Source of the DNA: Crocodylus rhombifer
Taxonomy: Eukaryota; Chordata; Crocodylia; Crocodylidae
Direction of reading: 5' to 3'
Assembly (NCBI GenBank): GCA_038503035.1
Contig: JAVSML010024702.1
Location: 434,001 to 498,000, forward strand
Length of the DNA: 64,000 nt
Positions 21,959-33,222 of this stretch are shown here, piece by piece. Each line of letters opens with the position of its first letter. The stretch's first letter is position 1. The notes under the pieces are model-generated. The model did no database searches. It had not been told where the DNA came from and saw only the letters and a list, made by a program, of their open reading frames with translations. A program made the translations under genes and the position numbers.

Positions 21959-22912
21959 TTACCCTGGGACCTTCTTTTTACCCCCTATGTATTTAAAAAA
22001 GGACTTCTTATTGTCCTTAATCTGGGAAGCTAGTCCCAGTTCCATCTCTGCCTTGGCCTTCCTAACTACCCCCCTACATCTCCGAGCAACTACAGAATAG
22101 TCCTCCCTGGTGATGACCCCTTCTTTCCAATGGGTGTAAGCCTCCTTTTTAGCAAGGAGACATTCCCAGATGCTTTTGGTGAGCCACGGAGGCTTGTGTG
22201 CTCTCCTGCTCCCTTTGATCCTCATTGGGATTACCTTCCTTTGGGCTTGGAGGATCATCTCCTTAAGGAGCGACCACTCTCCTTGGACACCTGGCTCCCC
22301 TCCCCTCTGGGACCTCAGCGCTTCACCAACTATCCTCCTTAGCTCTTTGAAGTTTGCCCTCCTAAAATCTAGGGCCACTGCCTTACTGCATGCCTTTGCC
22401 ACCTTGCGCTGGATGGTGAATTCCAGCAGGCGATGATCGCTGTCGCCCAGGTGGTCGAGCACCCGCAGCCCCCTCACCAGGTCATCACCCGTGGCCAGCA
22501 CTAGGTCCAACAAGACGTCTCGCCTCGTGGGGCTGTGCACCTCCTGGGTTAGATGGAGGTCCTGCACTCTGGCCAAGAACCTGCGTGAGCAGTCAGACCT
22601 GGCTGACTGCTCTTCCCAGCAGATGTCCGGGAAATTCAGGTCCCCCATGACAACCACATCCTCTGTGAGCTGACCCAAGAATTCCTGGTCAAGCTCTTCT
22701 CCCTGGTTGGGAGGTCCATAGTAGACTCCCACCATTAAGTCTCTTTCCCCTCGACTGCCTTGTACTCTAACCCAAAGCACTTCAGAGTGCCCCTCCTCTG
22801 ACTCCTTGCTAATTGACAAGGATGTGTATTCCTCCTTTATATTGAGTGCCACGCCCCCAACTCTCTTTCCTATCCTTACCCTCCTGTACAGCCTATAGCC
22901 CTTGACATTCAC
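21959..22912 (-). pseudogene. CR1 ORF2 endonuclease and linker part
   Basis: 317 codons open on the minus strand. The APE-type endonuclease motifs VVVMGDLNFPDICW and GDSDHRLLEF are intact, followed by the linker HKPPWLTKSIWECLLAKKEA. The first part of the nuclease domain is absent through 5' truncation. A one-base insertion at about 21958 (after KKKVPG) shifts the frame out of that of the reverse transcriptase; otherwise the two would be continuous. Confidence 0.88.
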
Positions 22913-22942
22913 CGCCCAAAGTAACAGGAGCCCCAGGCTTCC

Positions 22943-23170
22943 TGGGCACTTTTACATGTGCTCCAAGGGTAGTGGGGGGGAGGGCAGTACTTCAATTAGA
23001 GCGGCTCTGAGAGCCGCTCTAATTAAAGCACTGCAGCATTTCATGTATCAGAGTCTTACACTTAAAAATGGTGGCAGGGGCACTTGAACTGAAGCTCATT
23101 CAATGAACTTTAGTTCAAATACCCCTACCACCATTTTTAAGTGTGGGAACGCCGATACATGAGATGCAAG
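22943..23170. repeat. Nested long hairpins (miniature-element-like)
   Basis: Two inverted repeats lie side by side. The first has 14-bp perfect arms (AATTAGAGCGGCTC) with a three-base loop, near 22995-23026. The second has arms of nearly 40 bp built around CACTTAAAAATGGTGG, near 23057-23145, and its outer stem extends to GATACATG at about 23154-23161. No transposase. The 22943 end 'gggcacttttacatgtgctcc' may be one terminus of the element; a partner was not found. Confidence 0.5.
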
Positions 23171-23929
23171 AAGCTGCTGGAATGTGGTAATCGATTAATA
23201 AAGTCTGCTCCAATGTGTTGTAATTACAGGACATCAGAGCAGTCTCCCTGTTTGTGTAGAGGCACCCCCTGTTACTGGGTCCCATTGATTTCAGTTTGTA
23301 AACTGAGGTCTAATTCTGAAGAAACACCATTGGAATTGCTGCAGTTAGTATCTGGCCTATAGTTTCCAAAGCACTTTGAAATCCTTGCTGCCATTTAAAA
23401 TTAGGATAATATTTTTATTTTATCTAGTGGTCCCTTCAGCAGTGCAGCTGTTTCTGCTGCATTCATCCCAGATTCCACTATGATGTTAATGCTCTAATAT
23501 GTGCCTATTGAGGATGGTTTCATTTTAGTTGGCAAAAACAATGAAAGAAAACAACTACAACTGAGACAAAGGCAGAAATTAACATGTCTTAAGTGCAAGA
23601 GGGACAAAAGAAATGTTGGTGATGAAGAAGAAAGTGAAACAAAAATGAAATCATTATCTCACTACAATACAGGAAGGATGTTGACTCTCTCCATCCTGGA
23701 GATAAGAAAACTTAGTATGCTGGTCTGTCACCCATGGGCACCCATGGACTGTCTTATATAGTGATCTAGCATGCCTACATTAGGCTGAAAATTAAGGCAG
23801 TTGGGAATAAATATCAAAGGTTGCACAGGACCATCTGAAAGGGGGAGAGGCTGGTTTATGTATCTAAAATTAGGCCCTCATCCCTGTTGGATCTAAGTGC
23901 CCAGTATGCACTCTCCAAGGCAGCAGACA
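23171..23929. other. Unassigned sequence
   Basis: No supported gene. The 86-codon plus-strand frame at 23501-23761 is lysine-rich and includes CLKCKRDK, but this is too little to assign a family. Confidence 0.35.
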
Positions 23930-24075
23930 CTGAGGAATCACAGAAGATAGGGCTGGAAGAGATCTCGGGAGGCCATCTACTCCAATCCCCTGCCTGACTT
24001 AGGATCATCGTTATCCAAACCATCTCAAGCAACTCCTTGTCTAACCTACTGCTAAAACCACACAGGGACCCCATC
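23930..24075 (-). mobile_element. CR1 3'-end fragment
   Basis: Complement of a CR1 tail: 'gaatcacagaagatagggctggaagagatctcgggaggccatctactcc' and 'ccctgcctgacttaggatcatc'. Short, non-coding. Confidence 0.65.
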
Positions 24076-24840
24076 ATACAACCACAAAGCGTGGCACCCT
24101 AACTTGCTGTAGTAAAGTAGGGGGACAATGGTGGCCAGTGTCCTGATATTGCAAGGATTGCTTTCACTGGTAAGGGGGTAGATGAGTCTGTTTTTCTTGA
24201 AAGACTGGGTGAAACAACCTGGTCTGTTCTTTACAGTGTGTTTATTGTTTTAATATGTGGTTGCTTTAAAGCCCCCAACACCAGCTGCAGCTCAGATTCA
24301 TTCTGTTTAGAACATTTTGCCATCATCAGCACTTGGATGCCACATAAGTACATCCACAGAACAACCTGAGAGACATAGCTACTGGTGCATTTTTCATCCC
24401 TCTTACACATGGCAGCTCCCTGCCAAGATTTTTAAAGACACCATATTATCATCTTCCTTAAAAGTGCATGTGTACAGCCCCTAGAACAAGCCTCTGACTG
24501 GGATCTCCTGGGTGACCTGGAAGGTTAACTTAATTGATCCCTGGTTTGCCACACATCACCGTGGGGATAGGAAATTAGTAATACAAAGGAATAAATCTGC
24601 CTCTCTGAGAGGGTCTTTCCTTCTTTTGACATCTAGGTTAAATATATTTTTGAGGGGAGAACATGCATCCTTTTTACTTCTAGGGATGCCTGCAGGTAAA
24701 CATAATCTCTGTCTCTGAGGCCTGTTCTACACATTATATTTGTGTCACAAGTAAAGTATTCATTGCAGCATAAATGGGAAAGGTGCTCTACATATAATGC
24801 AGAGCATTTTTATAGCTTGTTTCTATGGTGTCTTAAGTTT
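24076..24840. other. Unassigned sequence
   Basis: No gene or repeat family recognised in about 765 bases. Composition is average. Confidence 0.4.
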
Positions 24841-24841
24841 A

Positions 24842-25640
24842 ACATACGGCCAGTAGCTGACAATCAGCTGATTTCTGGCCTACCCATAGGCCAGGAAGGG
24901 CAGAAACCAAAGAGCTTTCCCCACTGGGGACTTTAAAACCCTGTGCTAAGCAACCCCGGCTGGGTTGTCCAGCACTGGGAAACAAAAATTCCCCCCCACT
25001 GGGGCTTTAAATGGTATGCCAAGCAGCTCTGATTGGGCAGTGTGATGTAGGGAGCAGAGCCCCTGGTGTGGGGAGTCCAGAGGCTTCCCCACACCAGGCT
25101 GCCCAGCCAGAGTTGCTTGGCATGGGGTTTAAAAATCAGCAGAGGAAAACTTCTCCCTCCCACCAGTAGCTTACGCTCCCCTGCACTGGGACTTTAAACC
25201 TGTGCTGGGCTACCCACTGTGGGGAAGCAGAGGCTACCAACAGGGTGGAAGCCTTTGGTTTCACCTGCTCGGGGTTCTAAACCCTGTACAGAGGAGCAGC
25301 TCTGGCCAGCTAGGTCAGGGGACAAGCGGGTCTGGAACAAGCCCTGGTGCAGTCTCTGTTGCACCAACAATTAGCTGATTGTCAGCCTGGTGGGGATCAC
25401 ATGAGCCTGGTTCCTGAACCCAGTGCAGTCTCCTGGCTGAGCTGACAATCAGTTGATTGTCAGGTTTCTATATTTCAACTTGTCAGTGAAGAGGAAGCGC
25501 TGGATCATGATCCCAAGATCCTCCTGAACTGGCAAGTATGGTGCGATGGTGTGACAAGTCTTCCCATGCACGTGTGGCATGGCAGGAGGCAGTTGTTAGG
25601 ACTGGGGATCAGATCCCATCATGTCTTTACAGGGATTCTG
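24842..25640. mobile_element. Palindromic repeat element with GACAATCAGCTGATT ends
   Basis: The words GACAATCAGCTGATT (about 24859), ATTAGCTGATTGTCAG (about 25371) and GACAATCAGTTGATTGTC (about 25444) are copies of one palindrome. Between them a unit around 'cactgggactttaaacc.gtgct' recurs near 24925, 24997 and 25184. Sequence after 25490 ('ggatcatgatcccaagatcctcctg...catgcacgtgtggcatggcagg') matches 41895-42080. This looks like a DNA element with internal repeats; true ends not resolved. Confidence 0.4.
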
Positions 25641-26155
25641 TCAGTGGCCTTAAGATGCCATGTCTCTCACAATCGTCTCTACAGCACCGAGCCATGATGC
25701 CACATTCTAAGACTGTAACATCAGACGTGACAATTCAAGACAAATACTGACAAGCTACTGCACAGAACCTGTTTAATTTAAATGTCCTACATTCATACAA
25801 ACACAGTATATGATGGCCAACTTGGTTAAAACTGACGTTGCTTCTGTGAGAGATCCTAAGTAGTTGCAAAGTGGACAATTTATGGGCAATTATTCATTAA
25901 GAATGAAGTGAGGTTGACAGAGACAAGTAGATCTAGAGTTGAGGGTATTAGTAGGAAGTAAGGGGATAAAGGTGGAGTTTGAGCACAGATTGGAAGGAAG
26001 CAAAAAAAGGAGACTTGCCACAGGTGAAGGGGGTGTTTGTACATTCCTCTTGTCTGTTGTGGTCCCATCTGGAAGATACAGGGGACCTGCCAGGCCAGAT
26101 AATGGAAACCAATGGAAAAACCTGGACTCTCAGCCTAATATCCATGTGTCCACCC
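25641..26155. other. Unassigned sequence
   Basis: No supported feature. Confidence 0.4.
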
Positions 26156-26206
26156 AGAAGTTCATAACTAAGCACAGCATATGTCTGTGCTTAATTATGA
26201 ACTTCT
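26156..26206. repeat. 22-bp-arm hairpin
   Basis: Arms 26156-26177 and 26185-26206 are complementary with one mismatch in 22 (AGAAGTTCATAACTAAGCAC and partner) around a 7-base loop CATATGT. It could be a decayed miniature element or an inverted duplication; the arms are at the length a small hairpin RNA would need, but nothing shows it is transcribed. Confidence 0.75.
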
Positions 26207-26256
26207 CTTTGCTGTATGGGTAACATGTATGTTGTAACTTTAAGTGTAGATTAGGG

Positions 26257-26774
26257 CAGGGATCAGCAACATTTTTAGGTAGAGTGCCAAAAACACCCAC
26301 AGTATCGACTTGTAAGATGTTGGTGTGCTGGGGCGAACAGCAAGGGAGCTGAAAGCAGTCTGATCTTTGCTGTGGCAGCACAGCCCCAGGCCTGAGGTGT
26401 CTGCTGCCAGCAACGAGCCAGGCTGGGGCTCCATGGACCCGGGTGCACCTGCTTGCAGCCTCCTGGCTGCCTGTCACAACTGGCCTGGACACTGGACAGG
26501 TCCTTGCTGCCCACCACAGAGCCTGGGCTGCTTGCAGCAGGCAATGAAGAGGCTATGAGCAGCTGCACTGGGGTCTGTGGAGCCCTGGCCCAGCTCGTTG
26601 CTGGCGGTGGGTGCACACATGCCTCTGGGTGGACAGCATGGAAGAGGCTGCGCGGCCACAACAAGAACGGGGCCCCTCGCGGTTCCCTCACTGTCCACCC
26701 TGTGGTGCAACGTGCTGGGCAAAATGCCTTCACATACCATGCTCTGGCATGCGTGCTGGGGGTTGCTGACCCCC
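26257..26774. mobile_element. hAT/Charlie-like miniature element
   Basis: The left end CAGGGATCAGCAACATTTTT and the reverse complement of the right end ('gggggtcagcaacccccagc') match each other and the general CAGGGGTCGGCAA pattern of one hAT group. Subterminal 'tggtgtgctgggg' and 'ggcatgcgtgctggg' fit too. Flanking octamers do not match, so the exact borders are uncertain. Interior frames on both strands are artefacts of GC-rich sequence. Confidence 0.55.
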
Positions 26775-27574
26775 AGAACTTCTATTTTACAGTAGAAAAA
26801 AAGCAATTTTGGGGAAAATAGCTGAAACAAGGTCATCAGGAAGTCACTGAGATTTTCTGTCCTGATAGAATAATGGGGTTGCTACAGGAAAAACTACTGA
26901 CTTTTAACAACTTTTTGCCGGCAACTCCACATAGCAGGGAGCAAGGAAAGTCCCATGAACAAAGAAAAAAAATGCTACTAACTGCTTGAATGAGACAAAC
27001 TTGTAAACAGGGTTGTAAACAGTCTATAGCCTTCCCTATCTAAGAGTGGCCTGAATTAGAACACATGAAGAGAGCAGGCTAGAAGGACTTGGATTTCTTT
27101 AAGACCTGAAAAAAAATCAGACATACCAAAGGCGATTGTGTGGAGGAGTTTTACGTTTGGTCTCAGTACATGCTATCTGTGAGTAAAGCGTGGTGTTGTC
27201 TATGAGGAAAATGCATGTTTAAGAAGTTTCTAAAGCAGAGAGTACAAGCTTTGCTTAATTCCCATGTGCTTCCCCAAAGAATTAAACTATAATCCAGAGT
27301 GCTTGACATCCCAAGGACTGTGGAAATACGAAGCAGGTATGCTGGGAGTGTGTGCTAGAAGATAGAAGTAGGGACAGCGCCTAAAATTTGCCCTGACTCC
27401 ACAGGCTGAAAAGTCACACGAGCCCAATTACAGCAGACTGGCTACTGGCAGCGTGTTAGGGGTTTGCTGCCAGGCTGTAACCGCCTTCTTCATTATTCCT
27501 AGAAGTAACTGGAAAAAATTCCATCAAAACATTTTTCCCCACCAGAATGTGATGATTCATCGTAAATGTTAGTC
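26775..27574. other. Unassigned sequence
   Basis: About 800 bp, AT-leaning, no feature recognised. Confidence 0.4.
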
Positions 27575-27715
27575 ATAATCATAGAGAAATAAGACTGGAA
27601 GGGACCTCCAGAGGTCATCTACTCCAGCACCCTGCCTGAGGCAGGATCAGTCCTTTCCAGACCATTTCATACAACCATTATCTAAACTCTACGTAAGACC
27701 ACAGTAAAAATGTTT
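27575..27715 (-). mobile_element. CR1 3'-end fragment
   Basis: 'tcatagagaaataagactggaagggacctccagaggtcatctactcc' and 'cctgcctgaggcaggatcag' are the complement of a CR1 tail. Confidence 0.7.
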
Positions 27716-28199
27716 CCAGTGCAACATACTGCACAGGCCGGTGTTCTCCACTCTGCAAGGGCATGCTGCCCAAGCGTGCACTGTACCAGGTTTTTTTTCA
27801 CATGGGTTTTTTTGATCCCTGGATAACTGGTGCAACGCATGCTCGGGCAGCATGCACTGTTGAAAAGTGGAGACAGGTCACCCAGAGCCATGCTCCACTG
27901 CCAGCCAGGCTCCACTTGGCAGAATTGCCACAGCTGCAGCTCCAGGAGGCCCCCAGGAGCCCAGGTAAGGCTGCTGGTGAGGCGGTCTCCCTTACCCCAC
28001 CCAGGGCAACTTGCCACACACCAAAACACATGTGGCATGGGTGTTCCCCAGGGACAAGTAGTGGCAATGCAAGGTGCACTGCTGCTACTTGTCCCTAGGG
28101 AACCAAACGTCCACATGCATCTGGACATGCCCACGAGGCCATGATGTCCACTACAAAGGGGGGCAAAAACCCCCACAGTCCATACGATTCTGACCATGC
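27716..28199. repeat. GC-rich inverted-repeat region
   Basis: Complementary 'gggcatgctgcccaagcgtgcact' and 'catgctcgggcagcatgcact' (about 27758-27782 and 27837-27858) form an imperfect inverted pair, and 'tgccacacaccaaaac' type sequence follows. The region behaves like a DNA element, but I could not define termini. The 171-codon minus frame 27682-28197 has no domain. Confidence 0.35.
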
Positions 28200-28969
28200 T
28201 TCACAGTCACAAAAGAAAAGCTTTTGGAAATTTCCAACAAAAAAAAAGTGTCTTTAGTTTATCAAATGAAACAATTTTTAAAAATAAACAGCTATTGCTT
28301 GCACCCAAATGGCAATTTCCTAAATAGGCAACACAGATAATAACAGCAGGTGGAGCTCAGCCAAAAGACAGTTTTGAAGATTTTTGTGTAGCTGAGAATC
28401 AGATTTACCTACAGAACCATGGAGCTTCTTTACAGATAATGAATCGTGAAACAGCAGGAAGTTAGCTAGCCAAGAAAAAGTGTGAGCTCTGCATTTAACA
28501 ATGGATGTGCTTAGGTGAATAACAATTGGGTTTTATACTAAGATACATGGTAGACTACAGAGCAGTCAGAGCTAAAAATGTTTCAAAGCTAATTTTTATA
28601 ATGCATTTTTTCCCAAACTATTTAGCTAAAGATCATGTATTTTAACTGACCTCTTCCTGTAGTATTAAAACTGCAAAAAAATTAACCTGCAAAACCTCTG
28701 AAGGTGTTTAACTTATTTTAAACTTATGAGTGATGTGAAGTAGCAAAGGCATAAATTCATTCTTTTGAATGCAGCCAGTCCTTACTCATCCTATTGCAGA
28801 ATGTTTGGCGTGGACAGGTGGGGAAAGTTAAAAATAAGCTTAATATGAGACAGTTCCTGCTGTAGTAGCTCACAAACACAGAAAGACAGACTTGGGTGTG
28901 GGAGGGGGAAGAGAGATATTATCCATATATTTGAAGGTAGGGAACTAAAGTTTAGGGAGATGAATTTAC
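28200..28969. other. Unassigned AT-rich sequence
   Basis: No repeat or gene recognised. This is among the longer stretches of apparently unique sequence in the window. Confidence 0.4.
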
Positions 28970-29190
28970 TTGCACTAGGTTACCTGGAATCTGTGGCAGT
29001 CAGTGAAGAAATAGGCTTATATCCTGGCTCAGGACAACTGGTTTCTATTCCAAGTTCTCTCACTGGTCTATTGTGTGGCTTGGAGCAATCACTGCCCTGC
29101 TGCAGGCCTCAATGAATATTTCTTCGTAAAATGTTTTGAGATCTACAGGTTGAAAAGTGACATGCAGGAGCTAAATATTTAGGTCCTGGT
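28970..29190 (+). mobile_element. MIR-type SINE
   Basis: Recognisable order: 'tggtttctattccaagttctctcactgg', 'tattgtgtggcttggagcaatcact', 'tgcaggcctcaatg', then 'aaatgttttgagatctacaggttgaaaagtgac'. This fits the MIR core and its LINE2-like tail. Old and diverged. Confidence 0.65.
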
Positions 29191-29744
29191 TTAGTTCGAA
29201 ACTACCTTTCTCAGGTAACGTGTTCTGCCTAAAACTACAGCTAAAGAAACTAAAGAAGCGATCTTTCAGAGACCATGTTTTCAATTGTAAAACTATTTCA
29301 CCCTTTCAGTATTTCACTTGTGTACCACAGTCCTCAGTCATTTTCTGTTCCTTGCTGCTATAAGCAGGGCAAAGTCTGGTAGAATGTGCATAGACATGCA
29401 GTTCCATAGCATGAAGAAAGGGTCTAAAATTACTCTCTGGTTGATTCATTTGCAAATGAATGCCATAACGCAGTAGATGAGGACCTGGAGACTATCCAGA
29501 GCCCAGCCAGGTCTGGCTGATGACCAAACTCTTCAAGGAAAAGAAAAAACAGATGTTGCAGAACTTCAAATGAGATAGATACGAAGCCCTGAAGAGCATA
29601 AATCCAACTGAAACAATGCCAAATGATAAATGGGCTTTGTCCCTTACCTTCTCTCTCCTATCTCTCTGGACATGAACAATGATAAGAGAGATGGGCCCAG
29701 TATCATTCTGTCCCTACCCAAACCCAATGAAAACAGTGGTAGAT
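29191..29744. other. Unassigned sequence
   Basis: No feature recognised in about 550 bases. Confidence 0.4.
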
Positions 29745-29752
29745 ATGCTTAG

Positions 29753-30766
29753 TAGGGCCATGTGAAATGGTACCATTCCGTTTCTACTTGCATTTTGATG
29801 TTTTGATGGAAGAGCGTTTCATTTCGAATTTCATTTTGATTCAAAACTGCTGTTCCATTTCATTATATCAGAACAGTGATGCTATTTCGAGGCTGTTTCA
29901 AGGTTTTGCCCATAGACTATAATGGGGAAGCTCAAAACAACCTCCCTCATCTCATCTGGCAGGCAGATTGGGGGTCTGCAACCCCGGGAGGGCTGCGGGG
30001 ACTATGCCAGTTCTTCCAGGGTTGTGGGCTCCGATCTGCCTGCCAGGTGAGGGAGGGAAGCTGGGTGCTGCCTCCTGGAACCAGCGGCAGCACGCGGTTG
30101 GCCCCGGCAGCAGCACCTGGCTTCTCTCATTTGGCAGGCAGATTGGGGACCACTGGAGGGCTGTGGGAGCGGTGCAATTGGGCTCAGTTCCCTTCTCCAG
30201 CCTGATCAAGCTGGGGAAGGGAACTGAGCGCGATTGCTCAGTTCCCCTCCCCAGCGCTGTGATTGATTGGGCTGGGGAAAAGAACTCAGCCCAGCTGAGC
30301 TGAGTTTTCCTTCCCAGAGCTATAATCTGGCTGGGAAAGGGAGATCAGCCCAGCTGGGTTGAGTTCCCTTCTGCAGCCTGATCCTAGCACTGGGGAGGGG
30401 AATTCAGCTTAGCTGGGCTGAGTTCCCTTCCTCAGCCTGATTGATTGCAGTGCTGAGGAGGGGAACTGATTGATCGGGCTCAGTTTACTTCCACAGCCCA
30501 ATCAATCACAGCACTGGGAAGGGGAACTCAGTTCAGCTGGGCTGAGTTCCCTTCCCCAGACCAATCCTAGTGCTGAGGGGGGGAACTCAGCCAGCCTGCT
30601 TCGAAACTCGAAATGTTTCAAAAATTTTGAAATGTTGGGACTGCCCTTGTTTTGTTTCAAGGCTGTTTCTAAGCCCTTCATTTCATTTTCAGTTTACTGT
30701 TGCAAGCTCAGAATGAGTCAAAACAGTGTCAAAACGAAACAGCTGGCAAAATTTTACACAGCCCTA
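29753..30766. mobile_element. TAGGGC-type hAT element with internal minisatellite
   Basis: Left terminus TAGGGCCATGTGAAATGG; right terminus reverse complemented TAGGGCTGTGTAAAATTTTG. The flanks ATGCTTAG (29745-29752) and ATGTTTAG (30767-30774) agree at 7 of 8. From about 30180 to 30600 the interior is an array of roughly 55-65-bp units with 'ctgagttcccttcc..agcc' in alternating orientation, which creates strong palindromes such as the one at 30205-30241. Frames in it (29876-30303, 30470-30937) are not supported as genes. Non-autonomous. Confidence 0.8.
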
Positions 30767-30774
30767 ATGTTTAG

Positions 30775-32274
30775 GAATCCTGCCTGGGAAGGCACATGGA
30801 TAGTCAAAGTGTATCATGTCTATGTCCTTGCTGCTCACCCCAACATGATTTGGAGGTGGCATCTAGTGACAGCAATACCACAGCAAGTCCACCCAGCCTG
30901 GTGCACCCTACAAGCTACCCAGCACCAAGAGAAATGAGAATTTCCAGTTGTGGCTGCTACACAGGGCCCTGGCTATCGGCACCTTTGTCCACTACCTAGA
31001 CCTGGCAGTGTTGCTGGGCTACCCTTTCTGTGAGGAGGTGAAAAAAAGCTCTTTCATGTGCTCCAGGGAAGTCTACATCAAGAAGTCCAAATTTCACTCC
31101 AGCCTATGCCCAATGTTGATAGATGCCTGGTTTTTTAATTTTTTTAAAATTAAACCAGATTCCTTGCATGCCCAAAAGCTATCAGTTAGTTGGGATTCAC
31201 ATCCTTGAGAAAGCAAAAGGAACAAAAGGGACACTTCCTTATCTTTTTTCCCTGTTACTTCTCCACCTTAGTTTATGGTCTGACAATTCTGCTTTGGTTT
31301 TACAATGTATCTAAGCATTCTGACAAAAATGCATCTATTACAGAAAAATAACATTCAATATATTTGGTTGCACCAAGTTGTACTTACAGTTATTTTAGGA
31401 TGAAGCTATGATATAAAATATATTGATTATTTTATGTATGGTCCTTCTTTATAATGTCTCCTTTTAGGCATTGTGCTCTGTTGGATTGTGTTTAATTAAA
31501 CATATGCATGGTTTCTTTGCTTTGCTGACCAAGCTAGTTGCTACATGTGCAAAAGTTCATGCTATGATCACTCAGACACAGGCTTTTGAAGCCTTCTTCT
31601 ACATACCTGCAGCTTTGGCCTGGGCCTTTTGAAAAAGGCAAACCTGGTAACAATGTACACATGGCTTATGCTGCACAGGCCAATGTATGGCCTAAAAAAG
31701 TGAGTTTTTATAATGAAGGTTAGGAGCTCAACATCCTTGAGGCAGATGATCTCATAATGTCTACCAAGCCTTGCTATCCTTTACCCACCCCTGAGTCATC
31801 TGGCATGGGCCAGTGGCAGAGACAAGATAAAAATCCAGCTGGATTCTGAGCAGGTTTGGGATTCCATTGCATTCCAGTCCATAGGTGTGACTGTAATATG
31901 CGAGTACTATGGACAGGGACATGGGAATTGGCCTGCCGAAAGACGTAAACATTAGGGTGGAAGAATCTGTATGTAGAATGATGCAGAATAATGTGTAATG
32001 TTTATACCAAGGACCACTGATGCTATTTTGGCCAAAATCTGGCATCCTAGTGTAGCCTACTTTTCTCATGGTTGTCACTAAACCATTGCAACTTTCATGC
32101 AAAACTTTCTTTGGGACTTTATTGTGGGACGTGCCTGAAAATTATGAACAGTCATACTTACTAGCAATAACTACACAAGTGACTTGCAAGTAGGAGTGCT
32201 CAGCGATATCAAGTCATTTCAGTCAGCAAGAACTCCTTCCAACATGTTGTAACATCTGGACATGACATATCTAC
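30775..32274. other. Unassigned sequence
   Basis: About 1.5 kb without a supported element. The plus-strand frame 30948-31208 (86 codons, starting MWLLHRALAIGTF) looks protein-like locally but I recognise no family. Confidence 0.35.
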
Positions 32275-32800
32275 TTGGTGCTGGTTAGACCTCATCGATT
32301 GTATTGTGTGCAATTCTTGGCTCCACATTTTAAGAAGGATGTGGACAAATTGAAGAGGGTCCTGAGGCAGGCAGCAAAAATGATAAAGGAGTTGGAAGGC
32401 CAGTTGTATGAGGAAATGTCAAGAGCACCAAGTATGTTTAGTTTGGACAAAAGGAGATTAAGCAGGGAGAGAGGGAGAGGGAGGGGAAGGGGGAAAGATA
32501 CATTATTGCAGTTTTCAAATATTTGAAAGACTGCCATAAAGAAGAGGGCAATCAATCATTCTCCCTTGCTGCAGAGGAAGAATGATAGCAATGGTTTTGA
32601 ATTGCAGCAAAGTAGATTTAGATTATATATCAGGAAGACTTAATTATTATTACAACCATAAGACACTGCCCAGGGAAGTTATCGAATGGCCCTTGTTGGA
32701 GGTTTTCAAGAAGAGGCTGGACAAGCATTTGACAGGGATGATTTAGGCATAACTTTCCTGAATTTGTGCAGGGGGTGGGAGGAGATGATGCTTGATAACT
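32275..32800 (+). pseudogene. CR1 fragment, C-terminal reverse transcriptase
   Basis: Plus-strand coding remnant: VRPHRLYCVQFLAPHFKKDV followed by DKLKRVLRQAAKMI, clearly the CR1 '[20 protein letters not shown]' block. It decays into a (GAGAGGGAG)-like run at 32464-32500 and then resumes with 'ttgcagcaaagtagatttagattatatatcaggaag' and 'gaggctggacaagcatttgacagg'. Old, with stops and small indels. Confidence 0.8.
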
Positions 32801-32825
32801 TTTTTAATATCACAAAATCCTAAGG

Positions 32826-32950
32826 GGGAGCATCTATATGTACCATTAGTACACAGCAGTACATTTCAGAGCTTAGTGCCCCACAGTGTGTTGCTGCTGG
32901 AAGCTCTCGGGTGCACTGTTTAATAGTCCAGTTGACCAAAATAAGATATG
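32826..32950. mobile_element. Miniature-element terminal fragment
   Basis: 'gagcatctatatgtaccattagtacacagcagta' corresponds to the reverse complement of 9240-9285 ('gggcacgtctacatgcaccattagtgtgcagcaataa'), so both derive from the same element family. The opposite end is not found here. Confidence 0.4.
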
Positions 32951-33222
32951 TAACCCCTATCATGTCCAGTGTTTCAGGCTGTAGGCAGATATACCAGCAT
33001 TTGGTTCTGCTTGTGACTCTCAGGGAATTTCATTCCTAACCAGGATCTGAGCAGCCTGCTGACTGTTTTCATTGGTTTTTCTCTCTCAAGTTACACACAA
33101 CCCTCCCCCTGTGGATTCCTACACCAAACCCTCTAGGTTTTATTTTGAAAGGTTGCTTTGGTGAGTTTGCATTTTGATTGGGTTTGTACTCCAAATCATG
33201 GACTACATACTTCAGTTGCTAG

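Larger units (their letters stand above)
20211..22921 (-). mobile_element. CR1 retrotransposon, 2.7 kb, 5'-truncated
   Basis: The best-preserved retroelement of the window. The 3' terminus at 20211 has the octamer-like tail (tcatagtttcatag), and the body runs back through reverse transcriptase and most of the endonuclease to about 22921. CR1 encodes an APE-type endonuclease plus reverse transcriptase that primes on nicked genomic DNA. The copy is dead: one frameshift, one in-frame stop and a further shift near the 3' end interrupt ORF2. Its relatively light damage compared with 10625-12605 marks it as one of the younger CR1 copies here. Confidence 0.9.

Noticed and set aside
27682..28197. 171-codon minus-strand frame
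   Set aside because: Begins inside a CR1 tail and runs through inverted repeats; no protein family recognised.
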